In this document: positions 17,569-27,160 of the stretch, in pieces
Numbering within the stretch: the stretch's first letter is position 1
Layout of the letters: each line of letters opens with the position of its first letter
Origin: Aalborgiella sp031390045
Lineage (GTDB): Bacteria > Pseudomonadota > Gammaproteobacteria > Burkholderiales > Burkholderiaceae_C
NCBI GenBank assembly: GCA_031390045.1
Contig: JANMTB010000134.1
Coordinates: 1-49,707, forward strand
Direction: 5' to 3'
DNA: 49,707 nt
Program-made: the position numbers and the translations under genes
Notes under the pieces: model-generated
Database searches by the model: none
What the model saw: only the letters and a program-made list of their open reading frames with translations
What the model was told of the DNA's origin: nothing

Positions 17569-19818
17569 TCAAGCCTTCAAATACTCCGCTTTGCCACCCA
17601 ACCAGCGCTGCACGTGCTTCTGCGCGAGCGCTGGGTATTGATCCAACATGAGGGGTGCAAGTTCCCTGGCCCAGTCCAGCAATTCAGTATCCGTCGCCAA
17701 ATCGGCAAAGCGCAACAGCGCCGCGCCCGATTGCCGTGCGCCCAAAAACTCGCCGGGGCCGCGAATCTCAAGGTCTCGCCGCGCAATCTCAAAGCCATCG
17801 TTCGTTTCAACCATGGCTTTGAGCCGCGCCCTGGCGGTTTCGCCTAAACGGGGGGCATCTCCCGTCGAATACAGCAGCACACACACCGATGCCGCCGCGC
17901 CGCGCCCGACGCGTCCCCGTAGCTGGTGTAGTTGCGAGAGGCCAAAGCGCTCGGCATGTTCAATCACCATCAAACTGGCATTGGGCACATCCACGCCGAC
18001 CTCTATCACCGTGGTGCTGACCAGCACCTGCATGTGGCCGGAGGTGAACAGCGACATCACCGCTTTTTTCTCCACCACTGGCATGCGCGAATGAAGCAGG
18101 CCGATCACGACCGGCTGGCCATCCTTCAATGGCACATCGCCCAAGGCGGCGCATAGCTGTTCGTGCGTTTCGGTGGCATTGGTCAAATCCAGCGCTTCAC
18201 TTTCTTCAATCAAGGGGCAAACCCAGTAAATTTGCCGCCCCTCGGCCAACTGACGGCGGATGCGTTCAATCACCTCGTCGCGCCGCGCGTCGTTCACCAC
18301 TTTGGTGACGATGGGGGTACGGCCGGGGGGCAGTTCGTCAATGGTGGAGACGTCCAGATCGGCGTAATAGCTCATCGCCAGCGTACGGGGAATGGGGGTG
18401 GCGGTCATCATCAGCAGATGTGGCTCTAGCTTTGTCGCATCTTCTTCGTTTGGAATGCTCATCTTGCTTCTCAAAGCCAAGCGTTGCGCCACGCCAAAAC
18501 GGTGCTGCTCGTCAATGATCGCCAGCGCCAGATTCTTGAACTGCACCTTGTCCTGGATCACCGCATGGGTGCCAACCACCAGTGCGGCCTCGCCGCTGGC
18601 AATCAGGGCCAGCGCCTCGCGTCGCTCCTTGGTTTTTTGGCTACCGGTGAGCCACGCTATGGTGATACCCAGTGGCTCCAGCCAACCAATCAGCTTGCGA
18701 AAGTGCTGCTCCGCCAGAATCTCGGTCGGCGCCATCAGGGCGCATTGCCAGCCGGCATCCATACATTTGACCGCCGCCAGCGCTGCGACCACGGTTTTGC
18801 CGGAACCGACATCGCCCTGCAACAGACGGTGCATGGGGATGTTGCGGGCCAGATCGAGGGTGATTTCGCTGCAAACGCGCTCCTGTGCCACCGTCAACTT
18901 AAAGGGGATGATGGCTAACAACTTGTCGTAAAGAGATGTTTCACCCCCCGTTCGGACTGAGCTTGTCGAAGGGTTCACTGAGACTTCGACAAGCTCAGCC
19001 CGAATGGGCGCTAATACTGGGGCTCTGAGCGCCGCCCGCTCCCGCTTCGCCTGCAGTTGCGACAGCTGCTGTGCCAGCAGCTCCTCCGCTTTGAGCCGTT
19101 GCCAAGCCGGGTGGATCCTATCCTCTAGTTCCGTCATCGACACATCTGGCGTTGGATGGTGCAAAAATGATAGCGCCTCAGTCAATAAATACGCCGGCTG
19201 AGTGCCAATTTTACCCTTAAAATGCCTCTCAAACAACGCCACTGGCATGGTTTCACTCAAATCCGCCCGCGCCAGCCCACCCAGCACCACTTTGCGCAGA
19301 TAGCCCTGCGGCAAGCCTGCCACGGTGGGGTAAACCGGCGTCAACGCCGTGGCCAAATCACCACCCGCCGTTTTAAAACTGGGGTGCATCATGGTGAAAC
19401 CCAAAAAGCCGCCTTTCACCTCACCCCGCGCCCGAATCACATTGCCCACCGCCAGCGCCTTTTGCTGCGAGGGGTAAAAGCTGAAAAAACGCAGTGTGCA
19501 GGTGTCCGAGCCATCGTCGACCGTCACCAGCAGCTGGCGGCGCGGTCGATACGTGATCTCGCATTTCGTGACCACGCCTTCGATTTGCACCGTGTCGCCC
19601 TCTCTGGCGTCGCGCAGCTTGGTGAGTCGGGTTTCGTCCTCGTAGCGCAGCGGTAGGTGCAAGGCGAGGTCAATATCGCGGTGCAGGCCGAGCTTGGCAA
19701 TGCACTTTTGCAGATGCGTTTTTTTGTCCGCAGCACCCGTTGCAACTGCTTCCACGGCTTTTCGCGCAGGTTTCGCCTTCTTTTTAGCAGCGGTTGATGG
19801 GGTAGGTGCCTCGGACAT
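17569..19818 (-). CDS. recG: ATP-dependent DNA helicase RecG
   Basis: This double-stranded DNA translocase remodels stalled forks and branched intermediates. It has 749 residues from ATG 19818 (MSEAPTPSTAAKK), compared with about 690 in E. coli. The wedge/OB domain is near 95-160. Walker A is LLQGDVGSGKTVV, Walker B is the unusual DEQH of RecG (AIIDEQHRFGV), motif III is TATPIPRTL and motif VI is QLHQLRGRVGRG. A basic Ala/Lys N-terminal tail (about 8-35) is probably flexible. Two repeats are translated in frame: a TTCGACAAGCTCAG palindrome (residues about 271-290) and a CGCCGGCT repeat (about 205-216). The start is 16 bases from the divergent queA start. Confidence 0.96.
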   Translation of the reverse strand: MSEAPTPSTAAKKKAKPARKAVEAVATGAADKKTHLQKCIAKLGLHRDIDLALHLPLRYEDETRLTKLRDAREGDTVQIEGVVTKCEITYRPRRQLLVTVDDGSDTCTLRFFSFYPSQQKALAVGNVIRARGEVKGGFLGFTMMHPSFKTAGGDLATALTPVYPTVAGLPQGYLRKVVLGGLARADLSETMPVALFERHFKGKIGTQPAYLLTEALSFLHHPTPDVSMTELEDRIHPAWQRLKAEELLAQQLSQLQAKRERAALRAPVLAPIRAELVEVSVNPSTSSVRTGGETSLYDKLLAIIPFKLTVAQERVCSEITLDLARNIPMHRLLQGDVGSGKTVVAALAAVKCMDAGWQCALMAPTEILAEQHFRKLIGWLEPLGITIAWLTGSQKTKERREALALIASGEAALVVGTHAVIQDKVQFKNLALAIIDEQHRFGVAQRLALRSKMSIPNEEDATKLEPHLLMMTATPIPRTLAMSYYADLDVSTIDELPPGRTPIVTKVVNDARRDEVIERIRRQLAEGRQIYWVCPLIEESEALDLTNATETHEQLCAALGDVPLKDGQPVVIGLLHSRMPVVEKKAVMSLFTSGHMQVLVSTTVIEVGVDVPNASLMVIEHAERFGLSQLHQLRGRVGRGAAASVCVLLYSTGDAPRLGETARARLKAMVETNDGFEIARRDLEIRGPGEFLGARQSGAALLRFADLATDTELLDWARELAPLMLDQYPALAQKHVQRWLGGKAEYLKA
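18948..19007. repeat. TTCGACAAGCTCAG palindromic repeat in frame inside recG
   Basis: Two 24-base arms (18948-18971 and 18984-19007) are inverted copies, matching at 22 of 24 positions, around a 12-base loop. Each arm contains the TTCGACAAGCTCAG element, a palindromic repeat seen in many proteobacterial genomes. The unit is exactly 60 bases, so 20 codons are added in frame, including RAELVEVSVNPSTSSVRTGG. Confidence 0.85.
19170..19206 (+). repeat. Dispersed CGCCGGCT repeat, copy inside recG
   Basis: TAGCGCCTCAGTCAATAAAT followed by ACGCCGGCTGAGTGCC matches the intergenic copy at 27106-27135 closely, including the 17-base core CAATAAATACGCCGGCT. It is translated on the minus strand as TQPAYLLTEALS. 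Confidence 0.65.
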
Positions 19819-19834
19819 GGGACAATTCTGCCTT

Positions 19835-20896
19835 ATGAACGCCTCAATATTGAATAATTCCTTCACTTTGTCAGATTTTGACTTCGTCCTCCCCCCCGAA
19901 CTGATCGCCCAGCACCCCGCCCCCGAGCGCAGCGGCTCGAAATTACTCGATGGCACAACGCCAAGCCCTAGCCACCGCATCTTTCACGACCTGCCCAATC
20001 TGCTGAATCCCGGCGATTTGCTGGTGTTCAACGACACCAAAGTCGTTAAAGCCCGTCTTTTCGGCGAAAAACCATCGGGCGGCAAGGTGGAGCTGCTGAT
20101 TGAACGCGTGCTGACAGGCAACCAAGTCGTCGCCCACATGCGAGTGAGCAAAAAACCGCATCCTGGTGAGACTATTTGGATGGCGGGTGGCGCGTTTTCA
20201 GCGACTTTATTGGGACGTTGGCCAGAAAAAGACGGTGCGCTGTTTAGATTCGTCCTGTCCAACGACGCGGGCGACGATCCATACAAGCTAATGGATACAC
20301 ATGGTCACGTCCCCCTGCCGCCCTACATCACCCATACAGACGAGGCCGATGACGTCAGCCGCTACCAAACCGTTTTCGCCAAAAACCCGGGCGCGGTGGC
20401 AGCTCCCACAGCAGCACTACATTTTGACGAAGCTCTGCTCACAGCCTTGGATAAACGCGGCGTAGAACGAGCCAGCATCACGCTTCACGTGGGCGCAGGC
20501 ACTTTCCAACCCGTGAAAACTGAAAACATCGCCGAGCACGTCATGCATTTTGAGCGCTACAGCATTGACCAATCCACCTTAGACGCCATCGCCCGCTGCA
20601 AAGCTAGAGGCGGTAAAGTCGTCGCCGTTGGCACCACCAGCGTGCGAGCGCTGGAGACTTGGGCAAAAAATGGCGAAACAAGCGGCGACACCAACATCTT
20701 CATCACGCCTGGCTTTGAGTTCAAGGTCGTGGACATGCTGATCACCAACTTCCACCTCCCCAAAAGCTCGCTCATGATGCTGGTCAGCGCCTTCGCCGGC
20801 CATGCACACATCATGACGCTGTATGCCGAGGCGATTGCGCAGCATTACCGGTTTTTCAGCTACGGCGATGCGATGTTACTTACCCATAAAAGCTAA
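19835..20896 (+). CDS. queA: S-adenosylmethionine:tRNA ribosyltransferase-isomerase
   Basis: This enzyme transfers and isomerises the ribosyl group of SAM onto preQ1 in tRNA, giving epoxyqueuosine. It has 353 residues from ATG 19835 (MNASILNNSFTLSDFDF). The family N-terminal motif is LPPELIAQHPAPERSGSKLL, the middle carries YLHLHVGAGTF-like sequence (SITLHVGAGTFQPVK), and the C terminus has the NFHLPKSSLMMLVSAFAG signature. ATG 19817 in the same frame would add six residues and overlap the recG start codon. Tgt, which acts one step earlier in the same tRNA modification, follows 29 bases downstream. Confidence 0.96.
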   Translation: MNASILNNSFTLSDFDFVLPPELIAQHPAPERSGSKLLDGTTPSPSHRIFHDLPNLLNPGDLLVFNDTKVVKARLFGEKPSGGKVELLIERVLTGNQVVAHMRVSKKPHPGETIWMAGGAFSATLLGRWPEKDGALFRFVLSNDAGDDPYKLMDTHGHVPLPPYITHTDEADDVSRYQTVFAKNPGAVAAPTAALHFDEALLTALDKRGVERASITLHVGAGTFQPVKTENIAEHVMHFERYSIDQSTLDAIARCKARGGKVVAVGTTSVRALETWAKNGETSGDTNIFITPGFEFKVVDMLITNFHLPKSSLMMLVSAFAGHAHIMTLYAEAIAQHYRFFSYGDAMLLTHKS

Positions 20897-20925
20897 GCCG
20901 TAAAAGTAGCTCATAAAATCTCCCC

Positions 20926-22122
<1,197 letters not shown>

Positions 22123-22137
22123 ATTTTACTTTTAATC

Positions 22138-22184
22138 GCTATATTTTAAATAGCACCTTAGACATAAACACACCGGCTAGCGTC
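22138..22184 (+). repeat. Dispersed CGCCGGCT repeat, intergenic copy between tgt and livM
   Basis: The hairpin GCTAT-ATTTTAA-ATAGC (22138-22154) is followed by CCTTAGACATAAACACACCG and GCTAGCG, a mutated core. It lies between the convergent tgt and liv operon ends. Confidence 0.65.
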
Positions 22185-22187
22185 AAA

Positions 22188-22213
22188 ATTGCAGCAAAAA
22201 ATCTTGCTGCAAT
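22188..22213 (-). terminator. Terminator hairpin of the liv-type operon
   Basis: A perfect 10-bp stem (ATTGCAGCAA / TTGCTGCAAT) with a 6-base loop lies 3 bases after the livM stop and is followed on the minus strand by TTTT. It is placed and oriented to end the ABC transporter operon. Confidence 0.7.
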
Positions 22214-22215
22214 GA

Positions 22216-23169
22216 CTACTTTACCAGCGCATCGCGACGGCGTTCGCGGAACGCTTGCAATTCGCCCACCACTCCCTTGCGGAAGGCGAGAACGCAGACT
22301 ACGAAAATCACGCCGATGATGACGGTGACCCAGGAGCCGACCTTGTCGGCGAGCATGTTTTGCAGGCCGATCACGATGCCCGCGCCCAGCACCGGGCCGA
22401 AGAATGTGCCAACGCCGCCCAGCAGCGTCATCAAAATCACTTCACCCGACATGGACCAGTGCACATCTGAGAGCGTGGCAAACCCCATCACCAGGGTTTT
22501 CATCGAGCCCGCCAGGCCCGCCAGCGTGGCGGACAGCACAAACGCCAGCAGCTTGTAGCGGTCCACCTGGTAGCCCAAAGAAATGGCGCGCGGCTCGTTT
22601 TCACGGATCATCTTGAGCACCTGCCCAAAGGGCGAATGCACGATGCGTGAAATAAACAGAAAACACAGCACAAAGATGGCGACGACAAAGTAATACATGG
22701 CCGTGTCGGACTCGAGCGACAACTTGCCAAACAAGCTGCCACGTGGCACACCTTGCAAGCCATCTTCACCGCCAGTAAACGAAGCTTGCAAGCAGACAAA
22801 ATACACCATCTGCGCGATGGCCAACGTGATCATGGCAAAGTAAATACCTTGACGACGAATGGCCACTGCGCCGACCACCAGACCAATCAATCCAGCGCCC
22901 AGAGCTCCCACCAATATCGCCAGTTCCGGCGTCCAGCCCTGAGACTTGACAAACCAGCCAGTGATGTAGGCGGCACTGCCAAAAAACGCGGCGTGGCCAA
23001 ACGACAGCAGACCGGTAAAGCCCAGTAACAAATTGAAAGCGCAGGCAAACAGGGCGAAGCACAACAGCTTCATGACGAACACGGGGTACAGCCCGATAAA
23101 GGGTGCAACCAAGGCCAGCGCCATCAAAGCCACATACGTGATTCGGGTGATTTTATTGAAGGTGTTCAT
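22216..23169 (-). CDS. livM: Branched-chain amino acid-type ABC transporter permease LivM
   Basis: This 317-residue inner-membrane permease of the HAAT family has the LivM landmarks: NLLLGFTGLLSFGHAAFFG (about 45-63) and the coupling-loop stretch SPFGQVLKMIRENEPRAISLG (about 185-205). About nine hydrophobic helices are visible. Its ATG abuts the livH stop (TAAATG). It is the last gene of the operon livG-livF-binding protein-livH-livM. The substrate may be an amino acid, amide, urea or aromatic acid. Confidence 0.9.
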   Translation of the reverse strand: MNTFNKITRITYVALMALALVAPFIGLYPVFVMKLLCFALFACAFNLLLGFTGLLSFGHAAFFGSAAYITGWFVKSQGWTPELAILVGALGAGLIGLVVGAVAIRRQGIYFAMITLAIAQMVYFVCLQASFTGGEDGLQGVPRGSLFGKLSLESDTAMYYFVVAIFVLCFLFISRIVHSPFGQVLKMIRENEPRAISLGYQVDRYKLLAFVLSATLAGLAGSMKTLVMGFATLSDVHWSMSGEVILMTLLGGVGTFFGPVLGAGIVIGLQNMLADKVGSWVTVIIGVIFVVCVLAFRKGVVGELQAFRERRRDALVK

Positions 23170-24054
23170 TTAAGCTTCCTTGCCAAACAGGCCGGCTGGG
23201 CGAACCATCAGCACAAGGACCATGATCACAAATACCACGATGCTGGAGGCTTCGGGATAAAAAACACGCGTCAACCCCTCGATGAGACCCAGCGCGAGAC
23301 CGGTCAGCACGGAGCCCAAAATGGAGCCCATGCCGCCTATCACCACCACAGCGAAAACCACGATGATGAGGTTGGAGCCCATCAGCGGATTGACCTGAAT
23401 AATCGGTGCGGCCAAGACACCTGCCAAGGCCGCCAAAGCAGCGCCAGCGCCATAGGTCAGCATGACCATCATCGGCACGTTGATGCCAAACGCCTGCACC
23501 AGCGGGGCATTTTCAGTGCCGGCGCGCAAATAGGCACCCAGCCGGGTGCGCTCAATGAGGAACCAGGTCCCCAGACAAACCACCAGCGACACCAAGACCA
23601 CCCAGGCCCGGTAGTTTGGCAGCACCATGAAACCCAGATTGGTCGCCCCAGACAAGAGCTCGGGCACCGGATAGCTCTGACCCGAGACGCCATAAAGTTC
23701 GCGGAAAATTCCCTCTGCGATCAGCGTCAGCCCGAAAGTCAGCAACAGACCGTAAATCTCGTCGAGCTTGTAGAGGTGCCTGAGGAACAGCCGCTCAATC
23801 ACCACGCCGAACACGCCGACCGTGAGCGGTGCCAGCACCAAAGCGGCCCAGTAATTGATGCCAAGTTGATCAAGCATGATCCAGGCGGCAAAGGCGCCCA
23901 GCATGTACAGCGCGCCATGGGCGAAGTTGACAATGCCTAGCAAGCCAAAAATAACTGCCAGCCCAAGACTCAGCAGAGCATAGAACGCCCCATTGACCAG
24001 ACCCAGCAGGAGCTGACCCAGAAAAGCCTGGAGGGGAATACCGAAAATTTCCAT
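23170..24054 (-). CDS. livH: Branched-chain amino acid-type ABC transporter permease LivH
   Basis: This 294-residue HAAT-family permease has the N-terminal LLLGLVNGAFYALLSLGLAV and GIVNFAHGALYMLGAF motifs (about 15-60), and the coupling-loop region TRLGAYLRAGTENAPLVQAFG (about 172-192). About eight helices are predicted. It follows the binding-protein gene after a 90-base gap and is directly joined to livM. It forms the heterodimeric channel with LivM. Confidence 0.9.
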   Translation of the reverse strand: MEIFGIPLQAFLGQLLLGLVNGAFYALLSLGLAVIFGLLGIVNFAHGALYMLGAFAAWIMLDQLGINYWAALVLAPLTVGVFGVVIERLFLRHLYKLDEIYGLLLTFGLTLIAEGIFRELYGVSGQSYPVPELLSGATNLGFMVLPNYRAWVVLVSLVVCLGTWFLIERTRLGAYLRAGTENAPLVQAFGINVPMMVMLTYGAGAALAALAGVLAAPIIQVNPLMGSNLIIVVFAVVVIGGMGSILGSVLTGLALGLIEGLTRVFYPEASSIVVFVIMVLVLMVRPAGLFGKEA

Positions 24055-24144
24055 GAAAGCCCGTTAGTTGTTGCCGCCAGTTGATGTCATGCACTTTTAA
24101 AAAAATGACCGATCGCTTGCGCAACCGGCCATCTAGCAATCACA

Positions 24145-25350
24145 TTATTTTTTCAGCAACGAGCACTTGGACTCAGCCACGGTGGTAAACGCTTGCTCAC
24201 CAGGAACCTTGCCTAGCGTTTTGTAGTAGTCCCACGGCGTGCTTGAATCCTTAGGGCTCTTGACTTCGAAGAGGTACATATCGTGAATCATGCGTCCATC
24301 AGCGCGGACCTGTCCCTTGCTGTAGAAATCGTCAAACTTCATGCTTTTCAACGTGCTCATGACTTTATCGCCGTCGGTGGTGCCGGCGGTTTGCACGGCT
24401 TTCAAGTAGTTGGAAGCGGCTGAGTAGTCGGCCGCCTGTATGCTCGAAGGCATGCGCTTGTATTTGTCAAAAAAGCGCTTGGCAAATTTGCGCGAGGCAT
24501 CGTCCTGATTCCAATACCAGCTGTCGGCTAGTTGCAGCCCTTCGGTGTTGGCCAAGCCCAGGCTGTGCACGTCGTTGATGAATACCAGCAGGCCAGCCAC
24601 TTTCATGGTTTTAGTAATACCGAATTCTTTGGCCGCCTTCATGGCGTTGATGGTGTCGCCACCCGCATTGGCCAGCGCCAAAATTTGCGCCTTGGAGGCC
24701 TGCGCCTGCAGCAGGAAAGATGAGAAGTCTGACGCGCTCAGGGGGTGACGGACTGCACCGGCGACGGTACCGCCGTTGGCTTTGACAACGGCGGAGGCGT
24801 CGCCTTCCAGCGAATAACCGAAGGCATAGTCAGCCGTCAAGAAGAACCAGCTCTTGTTGCCCGCTTTGACCAGTGCCGTGCCAGCCACCTTGGCCAGCGC
24901 TACTGTGTCGTAGGCATAGTGAACGGTATAGGGTGTGCAGTCCTCATTGGTCAGACGGGCTGAACCCGCGCCGATGGCGATGAAGGGACGCTTCTTTTCA
25001 GCCATGACCTTGGACATGGCAATCGCCGTACCAGAGCTAGTGCCGCCAATCAGCATCGACAGACCGTCTTTGTCTACCCACTCGCGGGCTTTGGAACTGG
25101 CCACATCGGCCTTGTTCTGGTGGTCGGCGGTCAGCACTTCAACGGGACGGCCGAGAACTTTGCCACCGAAATCCTGCACGGCCCACTTGACCATTTCCCC
25201 GCCTGCCGGACCATCAATGTCAGCATACAGGCCAGACATGTCGGTGATGAAACCGATTTTGACCGGGCCGGTGCCCTGGGCGAATGCTGGTGCCGAAGCG
25301 ACGGCACCAAAGCCGAGAGCCATTGCGGCAATGAGTTTTTTGAATTTCAT
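24145..25350 (-). CDS. Periplasmic substrate-binding protein of the liv-type ABC transporter
   Basis: This 401-residue type I periplasmic binding protein of the LivK/Peripla_BP_6 family has a signal peptide (residues 1-25, cleaved after APAFAQ or close by). The N-terminal lobe starts KIGFITDMSGLYADIDGPAGG, the usual pattern. Two cysteines, one near 127 (NEDCTPY) and one near the C terminus (AESKCSLLKK), could form a disulfide. AGGAG lies 6 bases before ATG 25350. Family relatives carry branched-chain amino acids, amides or aromatic acids. Nothing in the sequence settles which. Confidence 0.88.
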   Translation of the reverse strand: MKFKKLIAAMALGFGAVASAPAFAQGTGPVKIGFITDMSGLYADIDGPAGGEMVKWAVQDFGGKVLGRPVEVLTADHQNKADVASSKAREWVDKDGLSMLIGGTSSGTAIAMSKVMAEKKRPFIAIGAGSARLTNEDCTPYTVHYAYDTVALAKVAGTALVKAGNKSWFFLTADYAFGYSLEGDASAVVKANGGTVAGAVRHPLSASDFSSFLLQAQASKAQILALANAGGDTINAMKAAKEFGITKTMKVAGLLVFINDVHSLGLANTEGLQLADSWYWNQDDASRKFAKRFFDKYKRMPSSIQAADYSAASNYLKAVQTAGTTDGDKVMSTLKSMKFDDFYSKGQVRADGRMIHDMYLFEVKSPKDSSTPWDYYKTLGKVPGEQAFTTVAESKCSLLKK

Positions 25351-25409
25351 AGGTATCTCCTAACTGGGTTGGGTAAAGCTGAAGGGTTAAAAAAAAAGTA
25401 AAGACGGAT

Positions 25410-26114
25410 TCACACGCCAAGATATTCGTGCAGCATGTCCGTGTTGTCCGCCAGTTCGCCCTGAGCAAACTGCTTGACGATGCGACCATGCTCCATGACA
25501 TAAAAACGATCGGCCAGCGGTGCCGCAAAGTGGAAGTTTTGCTCGACCAGTACGATGGTGTAGCCCTTGGCTTTAAGTGCCAAGATCATCTCGGCCAACT
25601 TTTGTACGATGACGGGTGCCAAACCTTCCGAGATTTCATCCAGCAGCAGCAAGCGTGCGCCGGTACGTAAAATGCGTGCGACGGCCAGCATTTGTTGCTC
25701 GCCGCCTGACAATCTTGTACCGGGGCTACTGGCGCGCTCCTTGAGGTTGGGGAACATCGCATAGATCTCATCAATACCCATGCCACCCGGCGCGATGACG
25801 GGGGGCAGGAGCAGGTTTTCTTCAGCACTGAGGCTGGCAAAAATACCACGCTCTTCCGGGCAATAGCCAATGCCTAAACGCGCAATCTTGTGCGGTGCCA
25901 GCTTGATGGTTTCTTCGCCTTTGACCTGAATCGACCCCTTGCGCGAACCCGTCAGACCCAGAATGGCACGCATGGTGGTGGTGCGGCCGGCGCCGTTGCG
26001 CCCCAGCAGCGTCACCACCTCACCCTCGTTCACGCTGAAGTTCACGCCGTGCAGAATGTGCGATTCGCCATACCAGGCATGCAGATCCTCAATACGCAGG
26101 AGTTCCTTGGTCAT
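25410..26114 (-). CDS. livF: Liv-type ABC transporter ATPase LivF, Walker A lysine replaced by arginine
   Basis: This 234-residue ABC ATPase of the LivF type has signature LSGGEQQMLAVAR, Walker B RLLLLDEISEGLAP and the switch histidine region VLVEQNFHFA. The Walker A loop reads GRNGAGRTT (about 36-44): the invariant Lys is Arg (codon CGC on the coding strand). Arg variants at this position recur in some LivF proteins, as far as I know. It starts 1 base within the livG stop, so translation is coupled. The binding-protein gene follows after 59 bases. Confidence 0.9.
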   Translation of the reverse strand: MTKELLRIEDLHAWYGESHILHGVNFSVNEGEVVTLLGRNGAGRTTTMRAILGLTGSRKGSIQVKGEETIKLAPHKIARLGIGYCPEERGIFASLSAEENLLLPPVIAPGGMGIDEIYAMFPNLKERASSPGTRLSGGEQQMLAVARILRTGARLLLLDEISEGLAPVIVQKLAEMILALKAKGYTIVLVEQNFHFAAPLADRFYVMEHGRIVKQFAQGELADNTDMLHEYLGV

Positions 26115-26887
26115 CAGTGCGCCCCCTGCAATTCAGCACTGGTAGTGCCCATGTAGGCCTCCATCACCAAGGGGTTTTTGGATACTTGGTCATACGGGCC
26201 ATCAGCAATGATGGAACCGCGCTGCAGCACCGTGATGCGGTCGGCAATCGAAGACACCACATTCATGTTGTGCTCAACCATCAAAATGGTGCGGCCGGCG
26301 GATACTTTTTTGATCAACTCCGTCACCCGCCCCACATCTTCATGTCCCATGCCTTGGGTGGGCTCGTCGAGTAGCATCAGCTCGGGCTCCAGAGCCAGTG
26401 TGGTGGCCAGCTCCAGCGCGCGCTTGCGGCCATAGGGCAGATTGACCGTCAGCTCGTTGGCAAATTGCCCCAAATCGACTTCTGCCAGCAGCTGTTGCGC
26501 GCGCTCATGCAGGTGAAAGAGCGTGTCTTCAGCTTTCCAAAAGTGAAACGAGGTTCCCAAGTTGCGCTGCAACGCGGCGCGCACATTCTCAAGCACCGTC
26601 ATATGCGGAAAAACAGCCGAGATCTGGAACGACCGAACAATGCCTCGCCGTGCAGTTTGCGCTGGTTTTTCATGGGTGATGTCAACGCCGTTGAACACGA
26701 TGCTGCCTTGGGTCGGCGTCAGGAATTTGGTCAGCAGGTTAAAAAACGTCGTTTTTCCCGCCCCATTGGGGCCAATCAGCGCGTGAATGTGGCCGCGTTG
26801 GACTTGAAGGTCAACCTGGTTGACGGCGACAAACCCTTTGAACTCCTTAGTCAGACCGCGTGTCTCAAGAATGGCATCAACTGACAA
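26114..26887 (-). CDS. livG: Liv-type ABC transporter ATPase LivG
   Basis: This 257-residue ABC ATPase of the LivG type is the first gene of the operon. Walker A is GPNGAGKTTFF (about 39-49). The signature region is diverged, NLPYGRKRALELATTLA, as is usual for LivG. Walker B is ELMLLDEPTQGMG, and the switch region is ILMVEHNMNVV. The start is TTG 26887, 6 bases after a GGAG ribosome-binding site. No ATG fits the N terminus. It pairs with LivF under the LivHM channel. Confidence 0.9.
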   Translation of the reverse strand: MSVDAILETRGLTKEFKGFVAVNQVDLQVQRGHIHALIGPNGAGKTTFFNLLTKFLTPTQGSIVFNGVDITHEKPAQTARRGIVRSFQISAVFPHMTVLENVRAALQRNLGTSFHFWKAEDTLFHLHERAQQLLAEVDLGQFANELTVNLPYGRKRALELATTLALEPELMLLDEPTQGMGHEDVGRVTELIKKVSAGRTILMVEHNMNVVSSIADRITVLQRGSIIADGPYDQVSKNPLVMEAYMGTTSAELQGAH

Positions 26888-27160
26888 ATGGTTCTCCAGA
26901 AAACTAAAGCTTCAATCACAACAGAAGATGTACTTTTGTTTTTTTGTTGCTTGATCCAAAAATGAGGTATCCCAAAAATGGTTGCAATCAAAAGTTAACG
27001 AATTCTAGTGTGCAATCCGCACTTTGTGCATTCGGTTATACCCTAGCAGTGATGCAAAGGCGACACCCAATCAATGCACTCACACACATAGCACTATCAA
27101 ATAAATAGCGCCTTATACAATAAATACGCCGGCTACAACCAGAAATACCCCATTTTCGAC
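26888..27160. other. AT-rich intergenic region with one repeat copy
   Basis: This 273-base gap should hold the liv operon promoter, but I could not identify convincing boxes. It contains one copy of the dispersed repeat (27089-27140). No gene is visible. Confidence 0.6.
27089..27140 (+). repeat. Dispersed CGCCGGCT repeat, intergenic copy before livG
   Basis: TAGCACTATCAAATAAATAG followed by CGCCTTATACAATAAATACG and CCGGCTACAACC holds the complete 17-base core and a weak upstream hairpin. It is the closest match to the copy inside recG. Confidence 0.7.

Noticed and set aside
17546..17572. A 27-base N-terminal extension of the esterase-like gene
   Set aside because: It would overlap the recG stop and adds only MKYIQYDGW, with no homology.
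18392..18931. A 179-codon open frame antisense to recG
   Set aside because: It overlaps the RecG helicase motifs on the other strand and has no homologous pattern of its own.
19819..19980. A longer RecG start upstream of the divergent queA start
   Set aside because: It would run 146 bases into queA on the other strand, and the extra residues do not match any RecG.
24072..24140. A possible hairpin between the liv binding-protein and livH genes
   Set aside because: The stem is short and imperfect with no T tract, and both flanking genes are in one operon.
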